From Macrobrachium rosenbergii (taxonomy: Eukaryota; Arthropoda; Malacostraca; Decapoda; Palaemonidae): a stretch of DNA of 64,000 bases. A program made the position numbers and the translations under genes. The DNA lies in assembly GCF_040412425.1 (NCBI RefSeq), contig NC_089768.1, positions 4,455,001 to 4,519,000 on the forward strand, in the 5' to 3' direction. Below the pieces are notes generated by a model. That model made no database searches and was not told the origin of the DNA. It worked only from the letters and a program-made list of their open reading frames with translations. Positions 40,343 through 55,929 of the stretch are shown in pieces; the stretch's first letter is position 1, and each line of letters starts with the position of its first letter.

Positions 40343-40545
40343 TCTTGTGTGTGTATTAGTCTGTAACACCCATTTGCTTTTTAAGCAAACCTATCTGTTG
40401 ATTACATAATCTCGGGGTGTCTACACGGATAGCAAAGTGTCAGCCTCTCTGACCAGTCGGCTGCGGATTTGAACCCGTGCCACAGACCTCTACGAAGTCC
40501 GAAGCTGCTGCTCTAGCCGACTTGGCCATCGAGGCTCTGAAGACC
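40343..40545 (-). mobile_element. tRNA-derived SINE, family 2, minus strand
   Basis: On the minus strand a tRNA-like head shows the A box tggccaagtcgg and the B box ggttcaaatcc, a near-perfect match to internal pol III promoters. The head is not a functional tRNA: the T-stem does not pair properly and no clean cloverleaf forms. The body continues gctatccgtgtagacacc, gattatgtaatcaacag and the small stem gtttgctttttaagcaaa, and ends in an (AC)n-like tail. This differs from family 1 in head and body. Confidence 0.75.
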
Positions 40546-44067
<3,522 letters not shown>

Positions 44068-44089
44068 TCTCTCTCTCTCTCTCTCTCTT

Positions 44090-44142
<53 letters not shown>

Positions 44143-44143
44143 A
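44068..44143. repeat. (TC)n/(CA)n microsatellite
   Basis: TC run with two interruptions, then CA. Confidence 0.97.
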
Positions 44144-44207
44144 CTGAACTAGCTCTTATTTCGCGTAATTTTCAATGTAATATGTGGTACACACTCGCTG
44201 CTAAAGA

Positions 44208-44210
<3 letters not shown>

Positions 44211-44268
<58 letters not shown>
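44211..44268. repeat. (TC)n microsatellite
   Basis: TC run of about 57 bp. Confidence 0.97.
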
Positions 44269-44269
<1 letters not shown>

Positions 44270-47200
44270 AACATTATTCCATGTTTAATATCGCAAGGAA
44301 ACAAATATCTATCTACTAAATTTAGTTTTTAAGACATTGATAAAATCCTGAAAAGTAACAATTGTAATGCAAAGAATACTTCTTGTAAATTCGATGTTTC
44401 TGCAATCGCTATTCGTATATAAGAACAATAGACATGTTAAATCTTATGTTTATTTTTTCGTCGCAGCTCGATGGTGTGCAACAATCGCAGTACGCTTTAT
44501 TTCTATAAATTTAATTGAATTATGTCTTACACTTAATCAAGGAGCAGCTATCTGAAATAAGTCATACGCCTGTTAGTCACGGCTTCCTTTGTTATTCCTT
44601 TCATAAGTTAACGAGAAATAACAACGACATACAGAACAGACAAAGAAGGATATAAGGTTTAAGATAGAGTTATAAAAATACTGAAATAAAATAATAAGTA
44701 ATTCAGCTGTTTGTGCCCTAAACATTTGATTTCTTCATAATCACGGTGTAAAGATTTGACACATTCCAGTATCCTACAAAATATTTATAATGTCTGGAGA
44801 GCAAAGTGTTATGTTCATACAATTTACACACGAAAAAGAGAGAAAATTCTGCAGGATCATCAAATATATTTCTTCCCCTGTTTGATTACTTCCAATTAAT
44901 GCATTTCTACCGGGGCCAGGGGAGAGAAGATGGTTGCCAGGCCTCGTAGCCACAAAAAACTCAGCAGGAGTTTCCAAAAAGCCTCACGTGAAAAGGTGAA
45001 TCAGAGCTGGACCGTAAATGTCTGTTAAAAATTCTCCTGAGTATTATTTGCAATCTTTTCCAAGAAAAGTCAAAGGAAGGTCCCACTTTTGTTACCTGTG
45101 GAGGCATTTTAACGAATGACTTCCTTTTACACATAACATCCAGTAAGAGATAGCGTTTGGCTTTTTCTGTGGCTCATTCTGTTCATCCTTTTCAAAGAAT
45201 TCCTTGGCGTCAGTTATGAAGAAAGCCTTATAAGGACGTTTTCTAGTATTTCCTGGAACTTTCCGTCAAGGAATTTCGACAAATTTCCATAACACATTCG
45301 TGAAGAGGGAGCCTTTGCTTCGCTTTGTTCTTCTATTTGCATTTTCTATGCGTAGACAGAGCTGCCAGTGTTTCATCAAAAAGTACAAATACAATTATGA
45401 ATTTTGCCATGTTTTCGTTCAGGCCCTTGTCGCGGTTAATCTCCTACTGGTTTTACAGTTAATGCATCCATCATATCCAACGATTTCCCCACATGGAAAG
45501 AATATGGAGGAAAGGGAGTTTTTTCTTGAAAATAATTACACAGGCTGAAGGATAGCATTGCACTGAACACGCTCGATCTCACGTACCTTGAGGCTGACTT
45601 GCTTGCTGAATGTGACATTGTGGTAGGAATCTTTTAGGGACTGAGGACTGTAAATATGGTATATCATATCGTAATATATACATAGCCTATATACGAAAAT
45701 GTCCAAGTGTTTTACTGATATGAACTGTCAAGTGGCAGAAGAGCATATGAATAATAAAGTTACCAACGAGAGTAAAGTGCCACTCTGAATGTTTAGATAT
45801 AGTACTAATAATGATACTTCAACCGAATTCAATTGCAAATAGCCCAAGGGTTACTGAGGGGAAGGGCAAATTTAAGAAATAAAAGAAATCTGCATGTTTT
45901 TACCTTGTGAGACCTATGTCAATCAATCAGTAATAATGAGTAATCATATTGGATTATTGACGGTGCTCCTTGGTTCTTAAAAATTAAGGAAGGGTCGTAA
46001 TACCAGAGCTTGTCTACGATTCGGTGGTATATTGTTGGTAGAAAGTTCACCAGTAGAACTCTTAAATATACTAAAATTCTTACAGGAGGTTTCGATGTAA
46101 TCCACAAGCGTCTCTACCTGATAAACTTATTGATTACTTCCAGACGTTTTCGGTAAACTGACCAAACATAAATACAAGTTTGGACATTTATGTTTAGTTT
46201 GCACCTTGTGACGTGCTTTCAACCTTAACGCGAAACTTTCAAAGGCACTGCTAACAGTTTTGTAAACAGCATCTCTGTACAAGTAATTCGAGATGCTAAA
46301 TACCGAAGTTGCAAAAACAACTACAATTTGTGATTTTCTAAATTATTTAAATGTTTATTTGTACCACGAAAAAAATAGTGTTTAGTGTTTTGTTTTCAGC
46401 CGTATTTTTAGGAAATTTATAAATTCAACCCTTATATATTGAACTGCATTAATGGACAAGAATTTCTGATAACCTCATATGAACATATGTATCTTTAGTC
46501 TAGGCATTTTCACTAAAACTGCGAGATGCAAGCAGGAACTTTAATAAATTCTCCAACAGAAACTCAGCTTATGTGACATTTTATGATGCTTGAATTGTTC
46601 TCTCTTGCTCACGAAAATTCACTAGCTAACACACTTTATACTATTCTGCATTGCTACAAGTTCATATAAATAACTCGGTCATGAAGTAAAAAAAATAAGA
46701 AGAAAAGGACAGTGAAAATAAGAAGTTCCGAAACTTTCCCAAACTGTGGAGAAACAGAAAGGTAAAGATGACGAACTTTTGTCATTAGACTGGCTGCGGA
46801 ACGACTGGCAGGAATTAGTTTCCTTACAAGGACACAAGAGCATATGATGAAGATTCGCCTCAAAAGGAAAAATGCTTGAGATCGTCGGAAATCTTTATTA
46901 GCAGCTTTCCTTGGCGCCATACCCTATTTTGTACATTCTTATGTTTTTTCATGGCTTATGATATATTTTCTGATAGATTTTCAACTAATTTATTTAAAAA
47001 ATGTTATTAGCGTTTCCGATATTACAGTTATCGTTACAAAAAATACAATTCTTGTCTTGATTAAAGTAATTTATACTGGTCTCTTCGACATAAGTATTAT
47101 TATATAGCGCGTGACACTGAAATGCCTTATGAACTTAGCGATTTCTTGATATTCTACTTTTCTTTTGGCCTAAGATATGAATCATGAATCATACCGATCA

Positions 47201-47280
47201 CTAGTTTAATTCTTAAAACACTTCTCAGAAGAGAAAATATAAAACACGGAACAAAGAACGAAAAATGTAAAATACAAAGT
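44269..47280. other. Unassigned non-coding stretch
   Basis: About 3 kb of mainly A+T-rich sequence with short anonymous frames and no recognised repeat. A small palindrome lies near 46152-46192 (aaacataaat and atttatgtttagttt). Confidence 0.45.
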
Positions 47281-47579
47281 ACTTATTCCTTCCCTGTCCA
47301 TTGCAGCCGCCAGGCCGCCGTGTGCCACTGATGCGTGGAACACATTCCAAAATCTCTGTATCAAACGGTTTGACTGTTCTTCTTCCGCTCCGCCTGGAAA
47401 CAACAAAGGACTCCCGGGCATTTGTCAGTGTTCCTGAGCCCTTTGCTCCTAATCTGAATGGTAGTTTAATTCAGTACGTAACCCGAGCCTCATATTTCAT
47501 TGAAGCCCCCATCAAAATTATCTTTACTAATGAATATGAATACCCTGTACTTATGTCACATATCAGTTTTACTAACTGA
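47281..47579 (+). other. Exon-like open frame, unproven
   Basis: A + frame of 92 residues starts at 47301 and is preceded by a pyrimidine-rich stretch ending ccattgcag (47299-47307), a good splice-acceptor shape. The first third is G+C-richer than its flanks. No domain, signal or homologous family was recognised, and the opposite strand is also open at 47206-47421. It may be a fragment of an unknown repeat. Confidence 0.2.
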
Positions 47580-47815
47580 CTGGCAGGGGAACTAATGAAT
47601 TGCGTAAATCCGTCTTATTTAAAAGATAAAAATATATATTTCTATAAGTTGTAAAAAAAACTAGTTGGGTATTTTATCTGAACGAAAAATATTGTCATTA
47701 ACGAACTCAAAATGGCAGTGAGGAAATATTAATTTATTTACAAACGTACATGGAAATTATTACACAGATCAGCGTGTATACACATATAAACAATATACAT
47801 ATACGCACAAACACA

Positions 47816-47832
47816 ACCACACACTCGCAAAC

Positions 47833-47914
<82 letters not shown>

Positions 47915-47954
47915 CATAAATATATCTATCTATCTATCTATATATACATATATA

Positions 47955-48047
<93 letters not shown>
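47816..48047. repeat. Compound (CA)n/(TA)n microsatellite
   Basis: CA, then TA, TATC and TA. The right edge abuts the 3' end of the Penelope-like element copy 1. Confidence 0.97.
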
Positions 48048-48050
<3 letters not shown>

Positions 48051-48890
48051 TTACTAATAGGACCTCACTGAAACTGGATGGCATCTAGCGGAGTTATTTG
48101 CTCACGAAAAGTTACAAGCTTTCTAAGAGTAACATTCCTCATTGTTAAATATCCGTAGAATGGCCAGACACGTAGTCCAGCTGTATTTATGTGTGGGGGA
48201 GCGGATTAAAGCCCTCGTTTGTCCAGTTCCGTATGCTGGCTTCTTTGATCTTTTGATTACCCTCCTTCTCCCGTGTGGCCCCGCCCTCGTGACCTTGGAC
48301 TTTCTCTAGCTGCAGCGTCTTCCAGGTGTGCATTGTCCATGTGGTCTCTTGTGTTTTTGCATTTTTTTTCTATTGTAGAGTGTATAATTTTTCTTGATAG
48401 GCTGTCTTCAAATCGGTCTCCAGTATTGCCTGCCATTACAATCTTTGCGCATGTTGCGAAGGCATTCTCTACAATCAGTCTGACCGTTTTGTTAGTGTTC
48501 CTGTACAAAAAATTCATATTCTCCCAGTCTATTTTGTGGTCTTCTTCCCAACAGTGTTTGGCAACTGCCGACGTCTGATTGTAGTGCCTTATGTTTTGTA
48601 TGTGTTGCTTTCCTCATTCTTTGCAGGATTTGCTGCTTTCGCCGAAGCAACGCTCTTTACAATGTAGACGCGCTGCCATGTATAACCCCCTCTTACCCCT
48701 TCCCCCTCTACTGACGTTTTGTTTCTAACTATTTTATTCCAAATGGTGTTTTTGTAACTGTTTATCAACCTGAAATTATTTAGCTTCATGTTGATGGGTG
48801 TAAGAGTGTTGTGTCCGAGACTGTAATTATTTTCTTCCCTTTCAAATGTTCCTTTTAAATCCTTTCCCTTTCCACAAAATAGTGTTTTTT
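48048..48890 (-). mobile_element. Penelope-like element copy 1: GIY-YIG end and 3' flank
   Basis: On the minus strand, after an RT-side linker (KKIITVSDTTLLHP, then KLNNFRLINSYKNTIWNKIV near 48760), the frame runs through a degraded cysteine-rich segment to TSAVAKHCWEEDHKIDWEN at about 48570-48514, then VRLIVENAFA at about 48480-48450. This is the C-terminal GIY-YIG endonuclease pattern of Penelope-like elements, with SAxAxHxxxxxHxIDW and a following RLxxExA. The GIY-YIG tyrosines are damaged. A frame break lies at about 48590. The RT domain is not present. The 3' flank ends at a (TA)n tract. Confidence 0.8.
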
Positions 48891-49163
48891 CATATTTACA
48901 GTTGCTTACACCAGGAGACTAATCTTGATCATTTTGTTTTAAAGACTTTTTGTAACTGCCTAGTAATTTGAAATGATCTAGCTTCCTGTTGATGGGTCTA
49001 ATAGTGTTGCTGTCCGGGACTGTAATTATTTTCTTCCCTCTCAAATGTTCTTTTTCTACCTCTTCCCTCTCCCCAAAATAGTTTTTTCTTGCCCTAATGT
49101 GTGCCCATCAGTATTAGGGTATCCTAATCTTCTAGAACTCTCCCTCAGGTATTCCGGCTTTTC
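48891..49163 (-). mobile_element. Penelope-like element copy 2, minus-strand arm of an inverted repeat
   Basis: It carries the same linker words as copy 1 (tgttgatgggt, ggactgtaattattttcttccct) and is the reverse complement of 49191-49470. It covers only the region between RT and the endonuclease. Confidence 0.8.
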
Positions 49164-49190
49164 ATCTAAGAAATCGGAACTGCAATACCC

Positions 49191-49470
49191 GAAGAGCTGG
49201 AATATCAGAGGGAGAGCTTTAGGTGATTAGGATACCCTAAGTACTGGTGGGAACGGGCACACATTAAGGCAAGAAAAAACTATTTTGTGGAAAGGGAAGG
49301 GATAGAAAAGGAACATTTGAAAGGGAAAAAAATAATCACAGTCCCGTACAGCAACACCATTACACTCATCAACAGGAAGCTAGATAATTTCAAATTGCTA
49401 GGCAGTCACAAAAAGTCTTTAAAACAAAATGATCAAGATTAGTCTCCTGGTGTAAGCAATTGTAAATGTG
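49191..49470 (+). mobile_element. Penelope-like element copy 3, plus-strand arm of the inverted repeat
   Basis: The + frame reads LGYPKYWWERAHIKARKNYF at about 49227-49286, then EHLKGKKIITVPYSNTI and LDNFKLLGSHKKSLKQN before a stop at about 49436. This is the stretch joining RT to the GIY-YIG domain in Penelope-like elements (the pattern GYPxxFIxxAxxKARxxYF, then a basic strand with the VPY motif). It mirrors copy 2 across a spacer of about 27 bp. Confidence 0.8.
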
Positions 49471-49815
49471 AAATTAAATCAAATTAAATCACCATCGTAA
49501 GGTAGCCTACACTGCTTGACCATCCGCTGTAAGCTCATTTTATGATTGTGCTTTCACCGGCGCGCCTCGGGAGTGCCCAGCCCTTTTTGTAGAAGTCAAT
49601 GTCCATGTTCTTTTGATGCGCGCGGATGCCACGCTAATAATTAACAGAGGGCCTTCATTCCATTCATCATAAAATTGCGTATTAATGCTAAAAGTCCCTC
49701 AAATGTCGTATTTCCTGTACGTATATTTTTCTGTATTGGTTGATTTTTGTTTTTTCATATTCTAATTTTTCCCTAATATTTCTTTTATAGAAATGATTGT
49801 ACATTTGTAGTAGCA
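49471..49815. other. Unassigned non-coding stretch
   Basis: Begins with a short direct repeat aaattaaatcaaattaaatc. No gene was recognised. Confidence 0.4.

Positions 49816-49882
<67 letters not shown>
49816..49882. repeat. (AAT)n microsatellite
   Basis: AAT run of about 66 bp flanked on both sides by gtacatt-like words (tgtacattt at 49798 and atgtacattt at 49882). Confidence 0.95.
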
Positions 49883-49884
<2 letters not shown>

Positions 49885-50495
49885 TACATTTCAGAATCGC
49901 TGAAGAAATATCTAAGGAATCCATATTCATATTTTTTTTTACAAATATCCATCCTTTGAGAAAATCAGCTCTAATTTAGGCAGAATTTAATTTCTTTAAT
50001 GATAATAATAATCACACTACTGGACAGAGCACAGCAGCCTGATTCAGGGGCACTAGATTTCCACTCGAGACAACCCTTCACCGTATTCTGCTACACCCAA
50101 GCGTCAAATTTCTATTTCGTCTTTTTGTGTTTTCACTGAAATAGAATCCGCCTACGAAATTTCGTTTCCCATTTATAATCCTCTTGCGTTTCATTTTCAA
50201 AGTGATCAAATGACAAAGTTCGAAAATCAATGAGAATCAGAAGAAAACTAGTGTACAGACCACTACCCATCAAGAATATCTATTTCAGGATCACCAGTGT
50301 ATATCAATAGCATTCAATTAGTCTGATAAGAACGCACCTTTTATCTACTGGAGAGTTATTGTCCTCATACATTGTCCAAGACAATTCACATACATTAAGG
50401 TCTTTTTTAATTAGAAATTTTCAACAAATAATGCTAGGGAGAAGAGGGGGAGAATATTTGGTTAAAATATTCCTTAACATAAATGTAGTGACAAG

Positions 50496-50500
<5 letters not shown>
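49883..50500. other. Unassigned non-coding stretch
   Basis: No gene was recognised. Confidence 0.4.

Positions 50501-50567
<67 letters not shown>
50501..50567. repeat. (TC)n microsatellite
   Basis: TC run of about 67 bp. Confidence 0.97.
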
Positions 50568-50570
<3 letters not shown>

Positions 50571-52190
50571 AGCAGCAGTAATTTTCAAGATTTCATCGGC
50601 AATCGTTTTAATATCCATTTCCGATTCTGTCCTTTTGTAGGAAAACGCAGAACTCATTGATATTGATCGACAAGTTCAGTCCATTCCTCAATGGCTAAGT
50701 CAACCGAGAACCAAAACAACTTATACTTTGATGAGAAAACATTCAGTGTAGATTTAAAATACATTTATAATGCATAAATTCACAGCAAAAACATTATTTT
50801 CCTTTCGGTTTGTCCGTTTGACTCTCTGCCTTGTCATTGCGTCTTTCACGCTTACCTTCCCAACGCGACTCCCACATGGCTGTAGGGATTTCAGTCAAAC
50901 TTGGAACAAAAGCTCTCGAGCTGAGATCGCCCGACTATTCCGTCTGTCGGTCCGTCACGGTGCACTTTCCCGTTATTTTAGTCTAATCGGATTTGGCACA
51001 AGTAAAATCGGGACACGAAAGACCGCAGATTTTTTTTATCTTACACATTTTGCCAGGAGAAAATTATCGTGCGAAGTTATAAATCTCTTATGAACCATAA
51101 TGGCATTTTCTTCAGGTCTTCATCGGTATGACTGTTCTTTGAGAGAACTTGAATGGCGGTTAGTAGGGGACTGGTGTTGCTCTAGCAATGCTCTCTGAAC
51201 GTTTGCTTTTATGTCCTTTATCAGGCAAAGCTGAGTCTTCAACTAGATTTTAACTTTGGCTAAATGTGACCTAACTTTCCTGAACACTACTGAAATCACA
51301 GAAGAAACAAGCGAAGAGCTGAATTACCACAATTCCCAAAAGAATAACGTTTTTTAAGTTGCCACCAAAGAGTTTAAAATTCTCTGAACAAATACGAGAC
51401 ATTGGCTCTCGTACCCCAAGAGTCATTCAGTACATCCTCCTTGAAGGAGGAATCACTGATAGCAGATATGACTTGAAAAATAGCTTAATTACCACTTCAT
51501 TTTCATCGAGGACTTTCTTATGATACAGGCTGAAAAAAATTGACAGTAGCAATTTTTTTCGCATGAAATCCCAAGTTATGTTCAAGGAAACGCGACCTCG
51601 CTAAAATTTAATTTTTATCGTAGGATCTTGTTCCAGCAAAAAGACCAAAAAATTTAATGTTTGCAACGTTTAACTCTGAGGAAGGGATGCGTTTTGCTCG
51701 CATAACCGGACGCAAACAGTAAAAGCGAACTCAAACACATAAAAACTCCGTTATTATGCTCCGCGTTTTAAAAGTTGTCTCAATTCTTGACTGGCAAGTA
51801 ATCCACTGTGCTCTGCAGCAATAAAGAGAGAATAGCAATTTCTAAACAATGCAAGATAAAGGATTCATATAACAATATTAATCAGATTTGTTTTTAAACT
51901 TTACAGTGTTAAAATAGAGTATATAAAAGAATAAATTATGTAAAATGTCAAATATGAATTGAGCAAATAGTCTTTAAAAAAGTGAAGATCAAAACGAGCA
52001 TCAAAACCTCATCCGCACACCAAACGGAAAAATGGAAAACCGAAGTTAAACAACAGAGTACAAGTTCACCGCAACTGCTCAACTGAAGCACCACCGACAA
52101 AATTCTCAGTCGCACTTGGGTTCAATCTCTATTTCCAGTGCCATTAAAAGCCCCTCTGCCTTTGGACACTTAGCACCATAAAGCTTAAGA

Positions 52191-52247
<57 letters not shown>

Positions 52248-53107
52248 CACTGTATATATCTGTATATATACTGTTCTAGAACAGTTTTTCTTTTTCGCCA
52301 AGTGCTTATGATACATAAGTGGCATCTATAACCCATAACTCTCTGGCAATTCTTGACAGTTTTATTGATCAAAGGCAATTTAGCAGTTCCAATAATCTAA
52401 CACCTCCAACGCAAGTCTAGAATGACATGAATGCCCAAGATTTGAAAGAAATGATGAACTGACATCGACCTCGTTGTAAAAATTGAGTACAATATGCATA
52501 AGAGCTTACAAAGCATCGCACGCATGGAAAGCTTTGTATCAGCTTATGAATTAAGCTCTACTTCTTATTCAGAGTGTTCACGATAACCTTGTGTTGCAGA
52601 TTTATACTTTCTGTTATTTAAGTGACATAAAAAGCTATAAAAGATGTTGAAGTAATCCTTAATTAACAACTACCTAATATTCCTCACAAGGAAAAGAAGA
52701 AATCTCGCGAAAAGGAAAAGAAAGACTCCGACAAATAAAAAGAAAGAAGAGAAGAGCGGACAAAGCAGGACGCCAGTTCATCAACAAAACCCCAAGTTCC
52801 ATCAGCTGAAAACTCGAAGAACAAGGAGATAACCAACCAGAAATCTTGAGGTTGAAAATCTTCGTAAATGTATAACAAACGTGAGCCTTCCGGTGGTCAT
52901 GTCCAATACAACACAAAGGAACCAAGTTACACACCCATTACCCCCGGTACTATCTTCTGCTGGAATTACCAATGAACAAAAAATGTCCCGCAAGATGATG
53001 TCCTTGCTACCGCCTTTTTTGTTTGTGTTAAGTCATGGTCCATTCTCGTCGACAATTCATCCGTTGAAAGCGGAGCGAATGCAAATATCCAAGTTCAAGC
53101 AAAGGGA
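50568..53107. other. Unassigned stretch with a (TC)n run
   Basis: A + frame of 107 residues (50770-51093) contains tttgtccgtttg and gtctgtcggtccgtc words reminiscent of low-information repeat DNA and has no domain. A (TC)n run lies at about 52191-52243. Frames at 52674-53162 overlap on both strands without recognisable content. Confidence 0.4.
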
Positions 53108-53227
53108 TGCACACACACAAACACACACATACACACCTATATATATGTGTGTGTGTGTGTGAGTGTTTATACATACATATATACATATATATATTTATAT
53201 ATTTACTGATTTATTTATTTATATATA

Positions 53228-54737
53228 AAAGTGAATGTTTGTATGTTTATACTCTAGAAATCCGAACCACTTGACAGACCGAGACAAAATTTGGCATGAG
53301 GCCCCTATGTGATCCCAGGAAGATTATAACTCAAAATCAAACCCCTACCCCCGTGACAGACATCAAACATAGGCAAACTGAATGAAATTACGTTTTACCT
53401 ATTCCGTCAGGTTTTCGTTCAGGTGTTTTAGGGTTAATGGTGGTCACTTTTTGCTGAACGCTCCACTTTTTGTTCCAGGCGCTGTCAGGCGTATTATTAA
53501 CCAGCAACAATAAATCCCCTATAACATAAATTTTTTACCAGAATTTGCGTTAATTTTAATAATAATTTATGATAATTATTATTAATATAACTGTTAATTA
53601 CCTGGATAAAATCAACATTGAAAACCTATATCGATAAACGAAGTGCGTGTAGATAGGGCGGAGGTTTCGAGAACGAGCCACACAATGGTTTTGAGTTGTC
53701 CGTTTTCTGTTAGCCCGGTCGCCACTATTGGTGCCAGGTTTTTAGGGATCAGAAGGGTAGGGGAGCCTTGTGTCAAGACGATGAGGAACAGTTCTAAAAA
53801 AAATCCCGCGTAGACGTAATGCAGCCACGAGGAATTTGAGAAATTTGGGGAAGAATTAAGCGAGCAGTAACAAATAAAGTAAAAGTAGAATCGTGGAGAA
53901 GTAAATGAAGGCAATGGGAGAAAAAAAATCAATGTTTAGTGATGATGTTTTTCTACTACACTATGTCGAATGTTTCTTAACGGTGCGTCACCTTTTTCAA
54001 CGCGGGCTAATCGCTCGCGATCCCTAGAGCCTACCTAGACCGTCTTAAGAGAATCTCGGAACAAACGAGAAGCCTTTCAATTCACTCTTTACATGTTTAT
54101 CGAACGTAACGCGATGAAATCTCACAAACACAAACACTTAGATGATCGCACACTATCAAAATAAGTCCACCATTTCGATTTCAACTGCTAGGCCTAATGA
54201 TCACACTTCCATTTCTTACTTGAGTTTCTGAAGTTTCGTACAGTAAAGAGTTAGCAGTATGGTCAGCTGCCATGAATACGTGCAATTTGGTGAAGTCAGA
54301 TACCTGCACGACTCTCCTCCGATTTGCCATGCAGTGCATTTCACGAATCGATAAAAGGCCCGTCTATTGTTGCAAGAGAGACAGACCTTCTCTTCCGCAC
54401 AAAACAGACACACATGGGCACGTATGGTAGAAATACAAAATTTTTTATGTACTGTCTTGGTTCAGTGGAGATGCCTTTTATTCTCTTCTAACAGAGGAAT
54501 GCAACTTATCTCCCCCTCTATCTCCCCCTCGCCCCTCCTTACCCCTTCCCCCTCCCCTCCCGATTTCCCCTCCTCATCCATTCCCCCTTCCATCCCCTAG
54601 CCTTACCTCCCCTTCCCCTTCCTTCCCCCTCCCCTCTCCTTTCCCTCTTCCCTCCCCTCCTCCCCTTCCTCTTTTCTCCCCTACCCGTAGACTGCCATTC
54701 AGGGTTTTCCCAGGCAGCGCCAGGTTGGTCAGCTAGT
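53228..54737 (+). mobile_element. Helitron/Helentron-like non-autonomous element, about 1.5 kb
   Basis: The proposed 5' end is ataaaagtgaatgtttgta at about 53225-53243, followed by ccacttgacagaccgagac and aaaatttggcatgagg, a 5' opening I recall for Helentron-type elements. The proposed 3' end is tacccgtagactgcc, hairpin word ccaggcagcgccagg (54710-54724), then ttggtcagctagt abutting a TA-rich tract. Between them is non-coding DNA and a C+T-rich tract (54509-54680). No Rep/helicase is present. Linking the two ends into one element is inference; the 3' end itself is supported by the second copy at 30.7 kb. Confidence 0.5.
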
Positions 54738-54753
54738 ATGTATGCTATATATG

Positions 54754-54793
<40 letters not shown>

Positions 54794-54830
54794 CATCCAT
54801 ACATACATACATTCATACTTGCATATATAT

Positions 54831-54903
<73 letters not shown>
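54738..54903. repeat. Compound (TA)n/(CATA)n/(CA)n microsatellite
   Basis: Mixed TA, CATA and CA repeats starting exactly at the Helentron-like end. Confidence 0.97.
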
Positions 54904-54904
<1 letters not shown>

Positions 54905-54989
54905 TCCAGTCGGGATAGTGAAGTTAAACTAAAATAAAAAAGAAGTAGGAGAAAATGTTTGAACAAACATTACAAAACATAATAAAATG

Positions 54990-55255
54990 CATCCATCTTA
55001 TATGTAGAGAGATGGGATTCGAAATGAACCTAAGAAAACAAGTAATGTGGACAGAATAAGCACAAAGGATGAAACACCACTTGATGGAGGACAGATGAAT
55101 GAGGCTGAATCTTTAAAAAATTTAGGAACAATGACATCCAATACAAGTTCTCTTGAGTTTGAATTTAGTGAAATGCTTAAAAAGACAAATCAAACAATGG
55201 ACAAGTTAAATTGTATTTGGAGAGCAAATAGACTGAAATTGCAACGAAAGTAAGT
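54990..55255 (+). pseudogene. LINE RT C-terminal fragment, copy 1
   Basis: A first frame reads MGFEMNLRKQVMWTE. After a shift, a 68-residue frame has EAESLKNLGTMTSNTSSL, then FSEMLKKTNQTMDKL and CIWRANRLKLQRK. This is the segment just after the RT palm in RTE/CR1-like non-LTR elements, usually VExFxYLGSxIS, then a helical stretch ending IWxxxxLxxxxK. The active-site part is not present, so the copy is 5' truncated. The same start recurs at 55937. Confidence 0.7.
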
Positions 55256-55645
55256 TTACAGATAAGTTGTGTGATGTGCACAGCCACGCAGATATGAATC
55301 ACGGCAAGATATGAAACTAAAGTGGTCGGAGAGGAAAGAAAAGGTTTAGGCTCGAGTAACGATAAGAGCTTAGCAGACTTCGAGTATGCACTTGATTCTG
55401 TTTATTTAGCAAACCACCTTGAGATCTGCAAAGCTTGCTCAACAGAATACAGAATACAGAATACTTCATATATCTAGAGAGATGAACCAGCACTTAGGGT
55501 TTGGGGTGGGGGCAAGCTAGCCCAGCTCAGAGCTGGTCCCAAGCCCCGATAAATATGGATTGGAGTCAGGACGGGCATCCGTTCTTAAAACATCTGCTAA
55601 AACCAATTAGGAAATGAGCCGTTCAAGATGGAAACAGCAGGAAGA
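55256..55645 (+). mobile_element. LINE 3' tail-like sequence
   Basis: Contains gcaagctagcccagctcagagctggtcccaagccccg in two adjoining words and ggagtcaggacgggcatccg. I recall these as conserved in the 3' tails of several animal LINEs. They follow LINE copy 1 on the same strand and probably belong to it. Confidence 0.5.
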
Positions 55646-55649
55646 AAAG

Positions 55650-55910
55650 TTAAGTATACCTTAGTTTAACCAGACCACTGAGCTGATTAAGAGCTCTCCT
55701 AGGGCTAGCCCGAAGGATTAGATTTATTTTACGTGGCTAAGAACCAATTGTTTACCTAGCAACGGGACCTACAGCTGATTGTGGAATCCTAACCACATTA
55801 TACCGAGAAATGAATTTCTATCACCAGAAACAAACTCCTCTAATTCTTCATTGGCCGGTCGGGTAATCGAACGCGGGAGGAAGGTCATTAAAAACAACGA
55901 CCCCGACTAA
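55650..55910 (-). mobile_element. tRNA-derived SINE, family 1, minus strand
   Basis: The reverse complement carries cgttcgattacccgaccggc, tttctggtgatagaaattc, ccgttgctaggtaaac, cttcgggctagccctagg and tggtctggttaaactaagg, aligning with the copies at 22.6 and 39.6 kb. It lies between two copies of a LINE fragment. Confidence 0.85.
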
Positions 55911-55929
55911 GGACTAAGCTTAGAAGAAG

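Noticed and set aside
40440..40545. Possible functional tRNA gene
   Set aside because: The A and B boxes are good, but the T-stem and acceptor do not pair into a cloverleaf and the sequence continues into a SINE body.
50770..51093. 107-residue plus frame
   Set aside because: It starts in unremarkable sequence, contains repeat-like gtccgt words, and has no recognisable domain.
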